Under the pieces are notes generated by a model. It saw nothing but the letters and a program-made list of their open reading frames with translations. It had not been told where the DNA came from and did not search any database. DNA of 24,482 nt, taken from positions 1 to 24,482 of the forward strand of contig JAJYJR010000019.1 of the NCBI GenBank assembly GCA_021789355.1. The letters run 5' to 3'. The DNA comes from Chloroflexota bacterium (GTDB lineage: Bacteria > Chloroflexota > Limnocylindria > Limnocylindrales > CSP1-4). Shown here one piece after another: positions 13,999-22,207 of the stretch. Numbering within the stretch: the first letter of the stretch is position 1; each line of letters starts with the position of its first letter. The translations under genes were made by a program, and so were the position numbers.

Positions 13999-14482
13999 TT
14001 TGCACGGCGCCCGCCACGATCGAATTCGGCCGTCGGGGTCGACCAGCGCGTCGCCGTCTCGTGGACCGGTGCGTACCGAAACCCCGGGAGAGGTCGTGTA
14101 GCGGTGCAATTGCTCCCGGCCAAGACGGCTCTCGCACCAGCGGTAGGCGCCCGGTCACAGTCGTGCCGCCGTTACATACGAGTGGGACCGGTCGACGTGG
14201 TGCGCAAACCACCAGCAAGGCCATCTGTCCTGGTTGCGCGGGCGATCGAATACTCGGCACCCACAAGATCCCCGAGCTGCCCGGCGACCCGACTCCCAAA
14301 CATGTGGCTGCCGAGCGGCGATCGGTCACCGTGGCCTCACCGGGGTGACGGGATCCTACCGCGGAAGGGGGGGTGATCTCCACATCCCGGCGCCCAAGCC
14401 AGGGGGCAGTCGAACACGTACCGTGACGCCGAACCCGCTTCCCTCTGCGCTTCTCCTCTCGTTCTGCCGTTCGAAGCACCCG
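13999..14482. other. noncoding interval with IS debris
   Basis: No gene is supported between the vapB promoter and the response regulator stop. The interval holds the orphan IS terminus at 14214-14264. To its right a GC-rich dyad GTCACC-N12-GGTGAC (about 14326-14349) could be the 3' end of the response regulator transcript but lacks a T run. Open frames here on both strands show no family resemblance. Confidence 0.4.
14214..14264 (-). mobile_element. orphan 5' terminus of integrase-type IS (end B)
   Basis: The partner of 925-975: 51 bases at about 80% identity without gaps. On the minus strand it begins GTGGGTGCCGA and reaches ATGGCCTTGCT, the presumed transposase start, but the frame that follows no longer resembles a transposase. 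The first nine bases equal the tips of the complete element at 22804-23988, and ACCAGGAC recurs in that element at a nearly equal distance from the end. It is a decayed left end without its interior. Confidence 0.6.
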
Positions 14483-15130
14483 TCAGCTGTCGAGATACTG
14501 CACGACCGCCATCACGCGGCGGTGGTGCTCGTCGTCCTCGGCTGGGAGGTCGAGCTTCATGAAGATGCTCGCGATGTGCTTTCCGACGGCACGGGTCGTG
14601 ACGACGAGCGCCTGGGCGATGGCGGCATTGGAGCGACCTTCGGCCATGAGGGAGAGGACCTCGCGCTCGCGGGGCGTGAGGCGGCTGAGGGGGTCCACTT
14701 TCCGGCTGCGGGCGACGAGCTGGCGGACGACTTGCGGATCGAGGGCGGTGCCGCCGGCGGCGACGCGCCGGAGGGCCTCGATGAACTCGTTGACATCGGA
14801 GATCCGGTCCTTGAGGAGGTAACCGACCTTCTCGGTGTTCGCGCCCAGCAGCTCGCTGGCGTAGCGCTCCTCGACGAACTGTGACAGCACAAGCAGTGCG
14901 ACGTCAGGCCAGCGCTGGCGGATCTCGATCGCAGCTCTGAGCCCTTCGTCGATGTAGGTGGGTGGCATGCGGACGTCGACGATCGCGAGATCCGGGCTGA
15001 GGGTCTCTACCGCAGCGAGGAGCGAGGCGGCATTCCCAACGCCGGCCACGACGTCGACGTCGCCTTCGGCCAGAATGCGGGTGATGCCTTCGCGCATCAA
15101 GACGCTGTCGTCGGCGATCACCGCCCGCAT
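14483..15130 (-). CDS. NarL/FixJ family response regulator
   Basis: A 215-residue response regulator. The receiver domain has the acidic pair in VIADDSV (residues 7-8), the phospho-acceptor Asp52 in LAIVDVRMPP, and LLVLSQFVEERYA with the switch Ser, followed by VGYLLKDRI with the conserved Lys. The C-terminal LuxR-type helix-turn-helix is SRLTPREREVLSLMAEGRSN and AAIAQALVVTTRAVGKHIAS. It overlaps the end of the kinase gene by 13 bases, so the two are translationally coupled. Its likely targets are the shared kinase/ABC intergenic region and the ABC operon on the other side. The long MPPTYIDEG insertion is common in actinomycete members. Confidence 0.95.
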   Translation of the reverse strand: MRAVIADDSVLMREGITRILAEGDVDVVAGVGNAASLLAAVETLSPDLAIVDVRMPPTYIDEGLRAAIEIRQRWPDVALLVLSQFVEERYASELLGANTEKVGYLLKDRISDVNEFIEALRRVAAGGTALDPQVVRQLVARSRKVDPLSRLTPREREVLSLMAEGRSNAAIAQALVVTTRAVGKHIASIFMKLDLPAEDDEHHRRVMAVVQYLDS

Positions 15131-16422
15131 GGGATCACCCCCTCGACGCGGGTCGGGCCTCCCGGCGGGCTCGTGAGGGTGAAGGTGCCGTCGAGTGAGT
15201 GGATGCGAGCGGCGAGCCCGACGAGCCCTCCACCGGGCTCGAGCTCGGCGCCACCGTGCCCATCGTCTTCGATTGCGACGCAGAGCCGATCTTCGTCTTG
15301 GTGGATCTCGACGGCGATGTGTTCAGCTCCGGCGTGCTTCTGGGCGTTCGTCACGGCTTCTGCAACGAGGTAATAGGCAGCCGCCTCTCGAACGGGATCT
15401 GGTCGCTCGGCGATCTCGACGTGCAACCTGACCGGAATCGAGCAGCTCCCGACCAGGGCGGAGAGGGCGGCGTCGAGCCCGCGTCCGTCGAGGACAGAGG
15501 GATGGACGCCGCGCACGATGCCACGAAGGTCTTCGATGGCGTCCTTGGCGTCTCGGTGCGCCTGCGCGAGGAGCGAGCGTGAGGCCTGCGGGTCGCCTTC
15601 GAAGCGGGCCTCGGCGATGCCGAGGTCGATGGCGAGCGACACCAACCGTGGCTGGAGGCCGTCGTGCAGGTTGCGCTCGATCCGGCGCCGCTCGGACGCG
15701 GCTGCCGCCACGGCCTCGGTTCGGGCCGCGCCCAGGCGCTCGACCTCGGCACTGAGCTTCCCGGTTCGGCTGGGTGCCAGCAGCCAGCGAGCGAGGACGA
15801 GGTCGACACGCACAGCCAGGCGGACGATGGTCGGCCAGGCGAGCACGCAGACGACTTCGAGGAGAATGGGCCCGATCCGGACGATCTGGCGGGGCGAGAC
15901 ATGTGGCCACCATCCGTCGATCTTGGCGACGAGGTCCCACCACCCGAACACGAACAGTGCCGCGACCCCGGCCACCGGGAGCCGGGCCAGCTGGTAGGCG
16001 ACGAGGCGCCACGCCACCGGTGACCGGATCCAGGCCCGAGACCGGTCGTGGCGCCGCCCCAAGCCCGAGGTGTCGGGCAGCGGAGCGAGATCGATGCGCT
16101 CTCCTGCAAGACGATGTAGACGCCACTGGTCGAAGCGGGCCATCCGCGCCCCGAGGCGGAGCGTGGCGCTGCACGTGGCCGACCCGACGCCGACGATCCA
16201 CGAACAGGCTGCGGCGACCACCAGCCCGCCCACGAGCGCGACCGAGAACACCGTCCCGGAAACGAACGACACGGCCACGTCGGCGACACCGGACCAGGTA
16301 GTCGGGGCGACGAGCCCGCGCAGCCCCGCCCAGGCGACCCCGACAGTCCTGCTCGCTATGTACCGGGCCCGAACGATGCCGCGACCCGTCATCGACTGCC
16401 GGCCACCGACGCTCTCGTCCAC
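15118..16422 (-). CDS. sensor histidine kinase (HisKA_3, NarL-partner type)
   Basis: A membrane histidine kinase of 434 residues. The N-terminal part has hydrophobic segments (SFVSGTVFSVALVGGLVVAA, LPVAGVAALFVFGWW, IGPILLEVVCVLAWPTIVRL) like the putative sensor domain of actinomycete kinases with little extracellular sequence. The dimerisation/phosphoacceptor block is ASERRRIERNLHDGLQPRLV with the His; the ATPase carries EAVTNAQKHAGA (N box), IEDDGHGG (G1) and GGLVGLAARIHSLDG (G2). I favour GTG 16422, because TAACGT lies seven bases upstream and fits a leaderless start; ATG 16392 is the alternative and shortens it by ten residues. It is divergent from the ABC exporter genes, typical of systems sensing envelope or drug stress through their transporter. 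Confidence 0.92.
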   Translation of the reverse strand: MDESVGGRQSMTGRGIVRARYIASRTVGVAWAGLRGLVAPTTWSGVADVAVSFVSGTVFSVALVGGLVVAAACSWIVGVGSATCSATLRLGARMARFDQWRLHRLAGERIDLAPLPDTSGLGRRHDRSRAWIRSPVAWRLVAYQLARLPVAGVAALFVFGWWDLVAKIDGWWPHVSPRQIVRIGPILLEVVCVLAWPTIVRLAVRVDLVLARWLLAPSRTGKLSAEVERLGAARTEAVAAAASERRRIERNLHDGLQPRLVSLAIDLGIAEARFEGDPQASRSLLAQAHRDAKDAIEDLRGIVRGVHPSVLDGRGLDAALSALVGSCSIPVRLHVEIAERPDPVREAAAYYLVAEAVTNAQKHAGAEHIAVEIHQDEDRLCVAIEDDGHGGAELEPGGGLVGLAARIHSLDGTFTLTSPPGGPTRVEGVIPCGR

Positions 16423-16429
16423 GACAGCA

Positions 16430-16484
16430 ACGTTACGACCTGGGCTCCCGCTGCGAACTAGGGGGAGCACCACGACCGATGGTG
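16430..16484. promoter_or_regulatory. kinase -10 and candidate response-regulator site
   Basis: TAACGT on the minus strand (16435-16430) is the -10 candidate for the kinase. Between the divergent operons CACCA-N7-TGGTG (16468-16484) is a perfect inverted repeat, loosely flanked by CTAG on both sides. NarL-type regulators bind short inverted repeats of this kind, so this is the best site for the regulator encoded at 14483-15130. No strong promoter for the ABC side was recognised. Confidence 0.4.
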
Positions 16485-16556
16485 GGTCTAGCTGAACCCC
16501 CGGTTCGGGTCCCTGGCCCATCGATCCCCGCCGCTCTGCGCCGCACCCTTGTGACC

Positions 16557-16631
16557 ATGAGCACACCGAACAGCACGCCGGCGCAGCACCGGCACCGCGC
16601 ACTTTGGCCGGAGAGCGAGACGCAACGATGA
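16557..16631 (+). CDS. 24-residue leader reading frame overlapping the ABC ATPase start
   Basis: ATG 16557 opens 24 codons encoding STPNSTPAQHRHRALWPESE plus a few residues, ending in TGA 16629-16631. The stop overlaps the ATG of the ABC ATPase gene (16628) as ATGA, the classical arrangement for translational coupling. No Shine-Dalgarno precedes ATG 16557. The peptide has no signal sequence or recognisable motif. It may be a coupling leader controlling ATPase translation, or an accident; the GC-rich sequence makes such frames common, but the exact ATGA overlap is less so. Confidence 0.35.
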   Translation: MSTPNSTPAQHRHRALWPESETQR

Positions 16632-17353
16632 GCGTCCTCGAGCTGCGCCACGTCTCCAAGTCCTACGGCGACGGCCCGAGCAGGGTCGACGCGCTCGTGG
16701 ACATCGACCTCGCCGTCGAGCCCGGCCGGCTCGTGGCGGTGATGGGTCCGAGCGGGTCAGGGAAGTCGACCCTGCTCACGATTGCCGGCGGTCTGGAGGA
16801 CCCCTCCGACGGCGAGGTCCTGATCGACGGCTCGGCGCTGTCTGCGATGTCGGCCGACGACAAGGCCCGGCTGCGGCGGCGACTCCTCGGCTACGTCTTC
16901 CAGGACTACAACCTCCTTCCCGGGCTCACCGCAGCGGAGAACGTGTCGCTTCCGTTGGAGCTCGACGGGCAACCGGCCCGGCGTGCCCGCCGCCAGGCGC
17001 TCGCGGCCCTCGAGCAGCTGGGCTTGGCCGAGCGAGCGGACCACTTCCCCGACCAGCTCTCTGGTGGCGAGCGCCAGCGGGTCGCGATCGCCCGAGCGTC
17101 GGTCGGAGAGCGCCAATTGCTGCTCGCGGACGAGCCGTCGGGCGCGCTCGACTCTTCGAGCGGCGAGGCCGTCATGGGGCTCATCGTCTCGGCCTGCCGC
17201 CAGGGGCTCGCCGCGGTGGTCGTCACCCATGACGCCGGCCTCGCCTCGTGGGCCGACCGCACCGTGACGATCCGGGACGGCCGGATGATCACCTCGTCTC
17301 GTGCCGAGCCCTCCAGCCGGCGAAGCAACGATGACGGAACGGCGGGACGATGA
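16628..17353 (+). CDS. ABC transporter ATP-binding protein (MacB/LolD type)
   Basis: A 241-residue ATPase with all motifs intact: Walker A in VMGPSGSGKSTLL, Q-loop in YVFQDYNLLPGLTAAENVSL, signature LSGGERQRVAIARA, Walker B with catalytic Glu in LLLADEPSGALDS, and H-loop VVVTHDAGLAS. The tight spacing and the NLLPGLTAAENV segment place it with the MacB/LolD/BceA group, which powers FtsX-type permeases from the cytoplasmic side. ATG 16628 gives the standard SVLELRHVSKSYG start; GGAGAG lies around ten bases upstream. It overlaps the permease gene by four bases. Together with the divergent two-component system it probably forms an antimicrobial-peptide or envelope-stress module. Confidence 0.95.
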   Translation: MSVLELRHVSKSYGDGPSRVDALVDIDLAVEPGRLVAVMGPSGSGKSTLLTIAGGLEDPSDGEVLIDGSALSAMSADDKARLRRRLLGYVFQDYNLLPGLTAAENVSLPLELDGQPARRARRQALAALEQLGLAERADHFPDQLSGGERQRVAIARASVGERQLLLADEPSGALDSSSGEAVMGLIVSACRQGLAAVVVTHDAGLASWADRTVTIRDGRMITSSRAEPSSRRSNDDGTAGR

Positions 17354-19851
17354 CGCACCGGCGCGGACCGAGCACTACCGTGCCGCCAGGACCGGGAGAT
17401 CGCTCCCCCCACGGCGGCGCGCCGGCGCGCCGCGCCATGAACCGTTGGGCGTGGCGGCTGTTCCGCCGGGAGTGGCGTCAACAGCTCCTCGTCCTTACCC
17501 TCATCGGCGTCGCCGTGGCTGCCACGGTGTTCGCAGCCGGCGTCGCCACCAACACGCCGCCGCCGAAGAACGCCACCTTGGGGGGCGCCCCCTATGCGGT
17601 GACCATGCCCGGCACCGAACCACACCTCACTGCGGCGATCGACACGGTCGTCTCCGACGCCCACCAGGTGGGAACCTCGGTCCAAGTCGTCGAGGAGCAG
17701 CGTCTCTCGACGGGATCGCTCAACCCCGTCGACCTGCGTTCCGAGCGTCCCGACGGGCCCTTTGCCCGTTCTTCGCTCGCCCTCCTTGCTGGCCGCTACC
17801 CCGACGGTCCCGGCCAAGTGGCCCTCACTCGCTCGGTCGCCTCCCTGTACGACGTCGGAGTCGGCGACCGCTGGCACGCTGCGGGGCGTTCCTGGCAGGT
17901 GACCGGGCTGGTCGAGAACCCGGACAACCTGCTCGACAGCTTCGCCCTGGTCGCCCCCGGACAGCTTCCCGCCCCGACCTCGGTCAGCATCCTCCTCAGC
18001 TCGGCGCCGCGCTCCTCCCTTCCGGCTGGTGCGACGCTCGTCGCGCCCCCGGGTGCATCCAGCGGGTTCAGCCCGGCCACCGTCGTGCTCGTCGTCGCGC
18101 TCTTCGGGCTGCTCTTCGTCGGCATGATCGCCGCAGCCGGCTTCACCGTGCTCGCCCAACGCCGCCTTCGTGCCCTCGGGATGGTGAGCGCCCTCGGCGC
18201 CACGCACCGAGACGTCCGCCGCGTGATGGTGGCGAACGGCGCCGTGGTGGGAGCGATCGGCGCCGTCGTCGGCGCGGCGCTCGGCCTTTCCGGCTGGTTC
18301 GCCTACGCCCCCCACCTCCAGTCGAGCACCGGCCATCGCATCGACGCGGGGAACCTGCCGTGGTCGACCATCGCCGTCACGATGGCCTTCGCCGTGCTGG
18401 TGGCGGTCCGCGCCGCCCGCCGCCCTGCGCGGGCCATCGCCGAGATGCCGGTGGTCGCCGCGCTGCGAGGCCGCGCCCCGCGCCCAAAGCCGGCGCACCG
18501 AAGCGCGATCCCGGGCGTGGTCCTCCTTGCCGCCGGCGGGTACCTGCTCGCCTCCTCCGGCGGCTGGGGCGCCACGGGGGCGAGCGCCACCGTGCACGTG
18601 CTCGGTGGGCTCCTCGCCGTCGTGCTCGGCGCCGTCCTCGTCGGCCCGCTGTGCATCGGCGCCTTGGCAGCCCTCGGGCGCCATGCGCCCGTCGCCGAGC
18701 GCCTGGCCTTCCGGGACCTCGCCCGCTACCGGGCCCGCTCGGGGGCGGCGCTGTCCGCGATCAGCGTCGCCGTCCTCGTCGCCGTGCTCGTGTTTCTCAT
18801 GGGGGGCGCCCGCTACGCCAACGCCCTCGACTACTTCGGCCCCAACCTGCCCTCCAACGAGCTCGTCGTCTACACCCCGGCCGGTGCCGCCGCAGCGGGC
18901 TACAGCAGCCAGAACCTGTGCAGCTCCAACGGCAATCTGACCGCGCAGCAGCTCCGAAGTGCCGAGGCCGGGGTGCGCGCCATCGCGTCGTCACTCACGA
19001 CGACTGACGTGCTCACCTTGCAGACGGCGACGGGACTGCTCATCCAGACGAGCGGCGGCGGCACCGACGTCGGGCTGCCCTATGTCGCCACGCCGCAGCT
19101 GCTCGCGCACTACGGCATCCGGCCGAGCGACATCCTCCCAGGTGTGGTCCTGCTGTCCTCTCGCAGCGGGCTCACCGGCGCCCCCGCCCTGCAGCTTCCG
19201 CTCACGTGTTCGTTCAAGAACGCCTGTCCGCCAAGAAGCTGCATCGCCAACCCGACGGTCCAGACCCTGCCTGCGCTACCGCCCGATACCGCCGACCCGA
19301 ACCTCGTCGTCACCCCGTATGCCGTCCACAAGTACGGGCTGCACCCCGAGACCGCCGCGTGGCTCCTCCAGACCAAGGGGCCCCTCACCGCCAGCCAGAT
19401 CAACGGTGCCCGCCAACGCGCATCCGCGCTCGGGCTCGTGATCGAGACCAAGAACGACAACCCCTCCCTCGCTCAGCTCGACACCTGGGCCACCGTGGCC
19501 GGGCTGCTGCTCGCCCTCGGCGTCCTCGTCATGACCGTCGGGCTCGTCCGGAGCGAGACCGCCAACGACCTTCGGATCCTCACCGCTGCCGGCGCCAGCA
19601 GCAGGGTCCGGCGGGCCATCACCGCCGCCACCGCCGGAGGCCTCGGCCTCCTCGGGGCAGGGATCGGAACCGCCGTCGCCTACCTCGCAGCCGCGGCGTA
19701 CTTCCACAACCAGATAGGCCAGCGCCTCGGCCACGCTCCCATCACCGACCTGCTGCTCATCCTGGTCGCCCTCCCAGCTGTCGCCACCGCCGGAGCCTGG
19801 CTCCTCTCCGGCCGGCAGCCCTCCGCCGTTTCGCACCAGCCGATCGAATGA
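17350..19851 (+). CDS. FtsX-like ABC transporter permease
   Basis: A permease of up to 833 residues with around ten membrane segments. One segment (LLVLTLIGVAVAATVFAAGV, about 45-65) is followed by an extracellular domain of about 175 residues. The first FtsX block starts near 242 (ATVVLVVALFGLLFVGMIAA, MVSALGATHRDVRRVMV), then come hydrophobic segments to about 490, a second extracellular domain (about 495-715) with several Cys, and a last FtsX block (TWATVAGLLLALGVLVMTVG, LTAAGASSRVRRAIT). ATG 17350 overlaps the ATPase stop (ATGA); the internal ATG at 17437 (NRWAWRLFRREWRQQ) may be the true N-terminus. It is mechanotransmission-type rather than a substrate pore in known relatives. Substrate unknown. 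Confidence 0.92.
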   Translation: MTHRRGPSTTVPPGPGDRSPHGGAPARRAMNRWAWRLFRREWRQQLLVLTLIGVAVAATVFAAGVATNTPPPKNATLGGAPYAVTMPGTEPHLTAAIDTVVSDAHQVGTSVQVVEEQRLSTGSLNPVDLRSERPDGPFARSSLALLAGRYPDGPGQVALTRSVASLYDVGVGDRWHAAGRSWQVTGLVENPDNLLDSFALVAPGQLPAPTSVSILLSSAPRSSLPAGATLVAPPGASSGFSPATVVLVVALFGLLFVGMIAAAGFTVLAQRRLRALGMVSALGATHRDVRRVMVANGAVVGAIGAVVGAALGLSGWFAYAPHLQSSTGHRIDAGNLPWSTIAVTMAFAVLVAVRAARRPARAIAEMPVVAALRGRAPRPKPAHRSAIPGVVLLAAGGYLLASSGGWGATGASATVHVLGGLLAVVLGAVLVGPLCIGALAALGRHAPVAERLAFRDLARYRARSGAALSAISVAVLVAVLVFLMGGARYANALDYFGPNLPSNELVVYTPAGAAAAGYSSQNLCSSNGNLTAQQLRSAEAGVRAIASSLTTTDVLTLQTATGLLIQTSGGGTDVGLPYVATPQLLAHYGIRPSDILPGVVLLSSRSGLTGAPALQLPLTCSFKNACPPRSCIANPTVQTLPALPPDTADPNLVVTPYAVHKYGLHPETAAWLLQTKGPLTASQINGARQRASALGLVIETKNDNPSLAQLDTWATVAGLLLALGVLVMTVGLVRSETANDLRILTAAGASSRVRRAITAATAGGLGLLGAGIGTAVAYLAAAAYFHNQIGQRLGHAPITDLLLILVALPAVATAGAWLLSGRQPSAVSHQPIE

Positions 19852-21409
19852 ACAGATCGCTTCGCCTCGCGAAAGGGCGTCGGGATGATGCTCCCCCGGT
19901 TCTCCGGGGCCGGGATGGCGGAAGTGCTGCCACCAGAACGCGAGGGATCAGCCGGTATGCCGGGAAGCGACCCCGAGGAGTTCCGCAGGCGCGTGCTGGA
20001 TTGGTTCTGAGGGAAGAGGCATCGCGGAGCTCGCCTGCGAGCTCGGGATCGGCCACCAGACCATCGCGAAATCGGGGTGGGGCCATCGTGTCCAACGGCG
20101 GTGATCGTCTCGCTCGCCGGCGAAAGAGGCGCAACGCCGTGGCCAGCAGGATCCCAGGCAAGACGACGAAGAACGAGTCGGACAGGGGAATGGACCACCC
20201 ATGGCCGGCGTAGGTCACGTCGGTGCCGTGGGGCACCCACCAGAACGGCGCCGCCCAGAAGACGACCACCACCCCCGCCGCCCACCATTCGCCGTGGGCG
20301 GGGCGATCGTGAGCCAAGGCAAGCCATGCGATCAAGAGCACGACCCAGACGAAGTGGTGGGACCACGAGACCGGAGTCGCCACTGCTCCGGTGGCCTCCA
20401 CAGCCAGGAACCCGAGCACCGCCCACGACTGTCGATACGCCTTGACGGCGATCAAGAGCCCGATCCCGGAGATCACAACAACCAGAGCGAACATGGCAAG
20501 GCTGCTGAGCGGGTGGTGGACGAGGCGCTCGATGACGCCGACCGCGCCCTGGTTCCCGATCCAGGCCAGTCCCCCCATTCGACCGGGGTCCCAGAGGTAA
20601 CGGCTCCAGTACGCCCACGACGCGTGAGGGGAGGTGGCGAACGCAAGGCCTGCTGCGACCACGAAGGCGCCCGCGGCGCGTCGCCAGGCGCCGACCCGCC
20701 GGGTGAGGAGCAGGTACGGGATCAAGATGAGCGGGATGATCTTGATCGCCGCGGCCAGCCCGACGAGGACACCTCGGCGTCCGGGCCGGACGAGGGTCAT
20801 GTCGGCGATCACCGCCGCGACGAGCAGGATGTTGATCTGGCCGAGGAGGATGGTCTCGCGGGGCGGATCGAGCATGCCGATCGGCGCGAGCAGGAGGAGT
20901 GACCACCACCCCACCGTCCGACGCCTGAGGCTCGGACAGGTCACCCGCAGGCTGGTTGCCAGCACCACGGACAGGGCGCCCGAGCTCGCCCAGGTGAAGA
21001 GCACCTGGACCAGTCGCACGGGGAGATGGGCCAGTGGGGCGAACCACAGGGGCGAACGTGGGTAGGTGAACCCGAGGGCCGTCGGCTCATACGTGACGCG
21101 ATAGAGGTCCGGTCGGAACACGTGGGCTCCCCCCAGGAGGTACGTGCCGAGGTCGATCTGCCGGTGCAAAGCGGCAAGGGCAGTTGCGGAGACGAGGGAG
21201 ATAGCAACCGAGCACAGTGGCCAGGCCAGCCGCGCGTGCTCGCGATGGCATCGAGCCGCTCGCCACTTGGCCGTCGCGCCCGACGCAGCCCGGGCTGTCG
21301 TACGAGCCCGACCTGCCTGAGCCGGTCCGGAGACGAGACTGCCGCCTGCGCCCCTAGCACGTGCTCGACACGCGAACAGCCGACGACGCTGACGAGCGAC
21401 CATCGTCAC
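19757..21409 (-). CDS. GT87 polyprenyl-phosphate mannosyltransferase, altered C-terminus
   Basis: An integral-membrane glycosyltransferase (DUF2029/GT87, PimE-like), a family that uses polyprenyl-phosphate mannose to add alpha-1,2-mannose to lipoglycans at the outer membrane face. Visible: LGTYLLGGAHVFRPDLYRV with the conserved Asp, FTYPRSPLWFAPLAHLP, LLGQINILLVAAVIADM, GVLVGLAAAIKIIPLILIPY, GNQGAVGVIERL and PVSWSHHFVWVVLLIAWLAL, with about nine to eleven hydrophobic segments. GTG 21409 overlaps the stop of the upstream FtsX fragment (GTGA); ATG 21403 is also possible. The family-like part ends near 20085 (LLATALRLFRRRARR). The frame then runs on through an antisense IS3 relic and into the antisense 3' end of the ABC permease for about 110 residues, so the tail is foreign. 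Confidence 0.8.
   Translation of the reverse strand: MTMVARQRRRLFACRARARGAGGSLVSGPAQAGRARTTARAASGATAKWRAARCHREHARLAWPLCSVAISLVSATALAALHRQIDLGTYLLGGAHVFRPDLYRVTYEPTALGFTYPRSPLWFAPLAHLPVRLVQVLFTWASSGALSVVLATSLRVTCPSLRRRTVGWWSLLLLAPIGMLDPPRETILLGQINILLVAAVIADMTLVRPGRRGVLVGLAAAIKIIPLILIPYLLLTRRVGAWRRAAGAFVVAAGLAFATSPHASWAYWSRYLWDPGRMGGLAWIGNQGAVGVIERLVHHPLSSLAMFALVVVISGIGLLIAVKAYRQSWAVLGFLAVEATGAVATPVSWSHHFVWVVLLIAWLALAHDRPAHGEWWAAGVVVVFWAAPFWWVPHGTDVTYAGHGWSIPLSDSFFVVLPGILLATALRLFRRRARRSPPLDTMAPPRFRDGLVADPELAGELRDASSLRTNPARACGTPRGRFPAYRLIPRVLVAALPPSRPRRTGGASSRRPFARRSDLFIRSAGAKRRRAAGRRGARLRRWRQLGGRPG
19894..19909 (+). terminator. stem-loop after the ABC operon
   Basis: CCCCGG-TTCT-CCGGGG is a perfect 6-bp stem with a four-base loop, 43 bases behind the permease stop. 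No T run follows, so it would be at best a weak or Rho-assisted 3' end; it might equally belong to the IS3 relic beside it. Confidence 0.3.
19957..20072 (+). pseudogene. IS3-family OrfA relic
   Basis: ATG 19957 starts PGSDPEEFRRRVLDWF, then a stop at 20008-20010; one base further the frame continues as GRGIAELACELGIGHQTI. Together these are the first half of an IS3-type OrfA helix-turn-helix (EEFRRRVLDLV..G.SIAEVA.ELGI..QTI). Everything after the recognition helix is lost. The relic lies antisense to the 3' end of the mannosyltransferase gene, and its arrival probably replaced that gene's natural end. Confidence 0.6.
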
Positions 21410-22207
21410 TCATTGCGCGCCACTTCCGGCCCAGTGATCCGCTCGGCGATCGGAAACGTGAGGGCGATCAGCCCAAGGGACACGACGACGCCGGCAAGGA
21501 CGACGAAGGTGTAGAGCCCCCCTGGCCAGCGAAGCGACACGCTCAGCTGGGCCCGCAGGAACAGCTCCGCCCCCAACAGCCCGAGACCCGAGGATGCGAT
21601 GGCCGCCACGAGGAGCGGCAGTGCGGCCTCCAGGGCCACGATTCGGCGCAACATGGCGACCGGGACCCCGGTGAGCCGCAGCAGGCTGAAGGGGCGCTTG
21701 CGATCGCTCACTCCTGCGGTCACCCCAACCGCGAGGCTGCAGCCGGCGATGATCAGGCTGGCGACGATGATAACGTCGGTGACGTTCTTCGCCTGGGCAA
21801 GGGACTGGGCCGTCGACGGCAAGATCTCCCCCATCGTCATCGGCCACTGGAAGTAGTCGTGCGCGGGGATCGCCACCTCGAGCTGGGTACGAGCCCCTTC
21901 GATGGCGGCCGGTGCCCCGTCCGTCCCGACCACCACCTCCTCGACCGGGTACCCGGCGAGGTGCTGGAGCGCGACGCTCGTCGCCGGCCAGGTCTGGTCG
22001 GCAAAGGTGGACCTCTGCGTCAGGCCGTTGGGCTGGGACGACTGGAGATCGATCCACGCCACGGATGCGCCGGGAGCGCACCGACCGAGGGCGGGGGTCC
22101 GTGCCAGCTCGGCACACGAGACCAGTGGCGGACCGTCCGGAGCACGCGGGGTCCAATAGATCACCGTCACCCCGCGTACTCCCTTGATCGAGCCAAGCTC
22201 GGCCGTC
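21406..22207 (-). pseudogene. FtsX-like permease, C-terminal fragment
   Basis: About 265 residues of the C-terminal half of an FtsX-type ABC permease. It begins in an extracellular domain (ELGSIKGVRGVTVIYWTPRA, LQHLAGYPVEEVVVG) and ends with three membrane segments around the FtsX core: DVIIVASLIIAGCSLAVGVT, SLLRLTGVPVAMLRRIVALE, LLVAAIASSGLGLLGAELFL and YTFVVLAGVVVSLGLIAL. Intact relatives have 700-900 residues and a partner ATPase; both are missing. At about 22207 the sequence changes into the truncated DUF6431 gene in a different frame. It is not a duplicate of the permease at 17350-19851. Its stop overlaps the mannosyltransferase start. Confidence 0.8.

Noticed and set aside
16906..18684. 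592-codon minus-strand frame
   Set aside because: Antisense to the ABC ATPase and permease; composition (runs of Gly/Asp/Glu/Arg/His) is typical of a GC-rich shadow.
17301..19007. 568-codon plus-strand frame overlapping the permease
   Set aside because: Arg/Pro-rich out-of-frame reading of the permease gene with no membrane segments.
20201..20902. 233-codon plus-strand frame
   Set aside because: Antisense to the membrane-spanning part of the GT87 gene; very Asp/Arg/Gly-rich.
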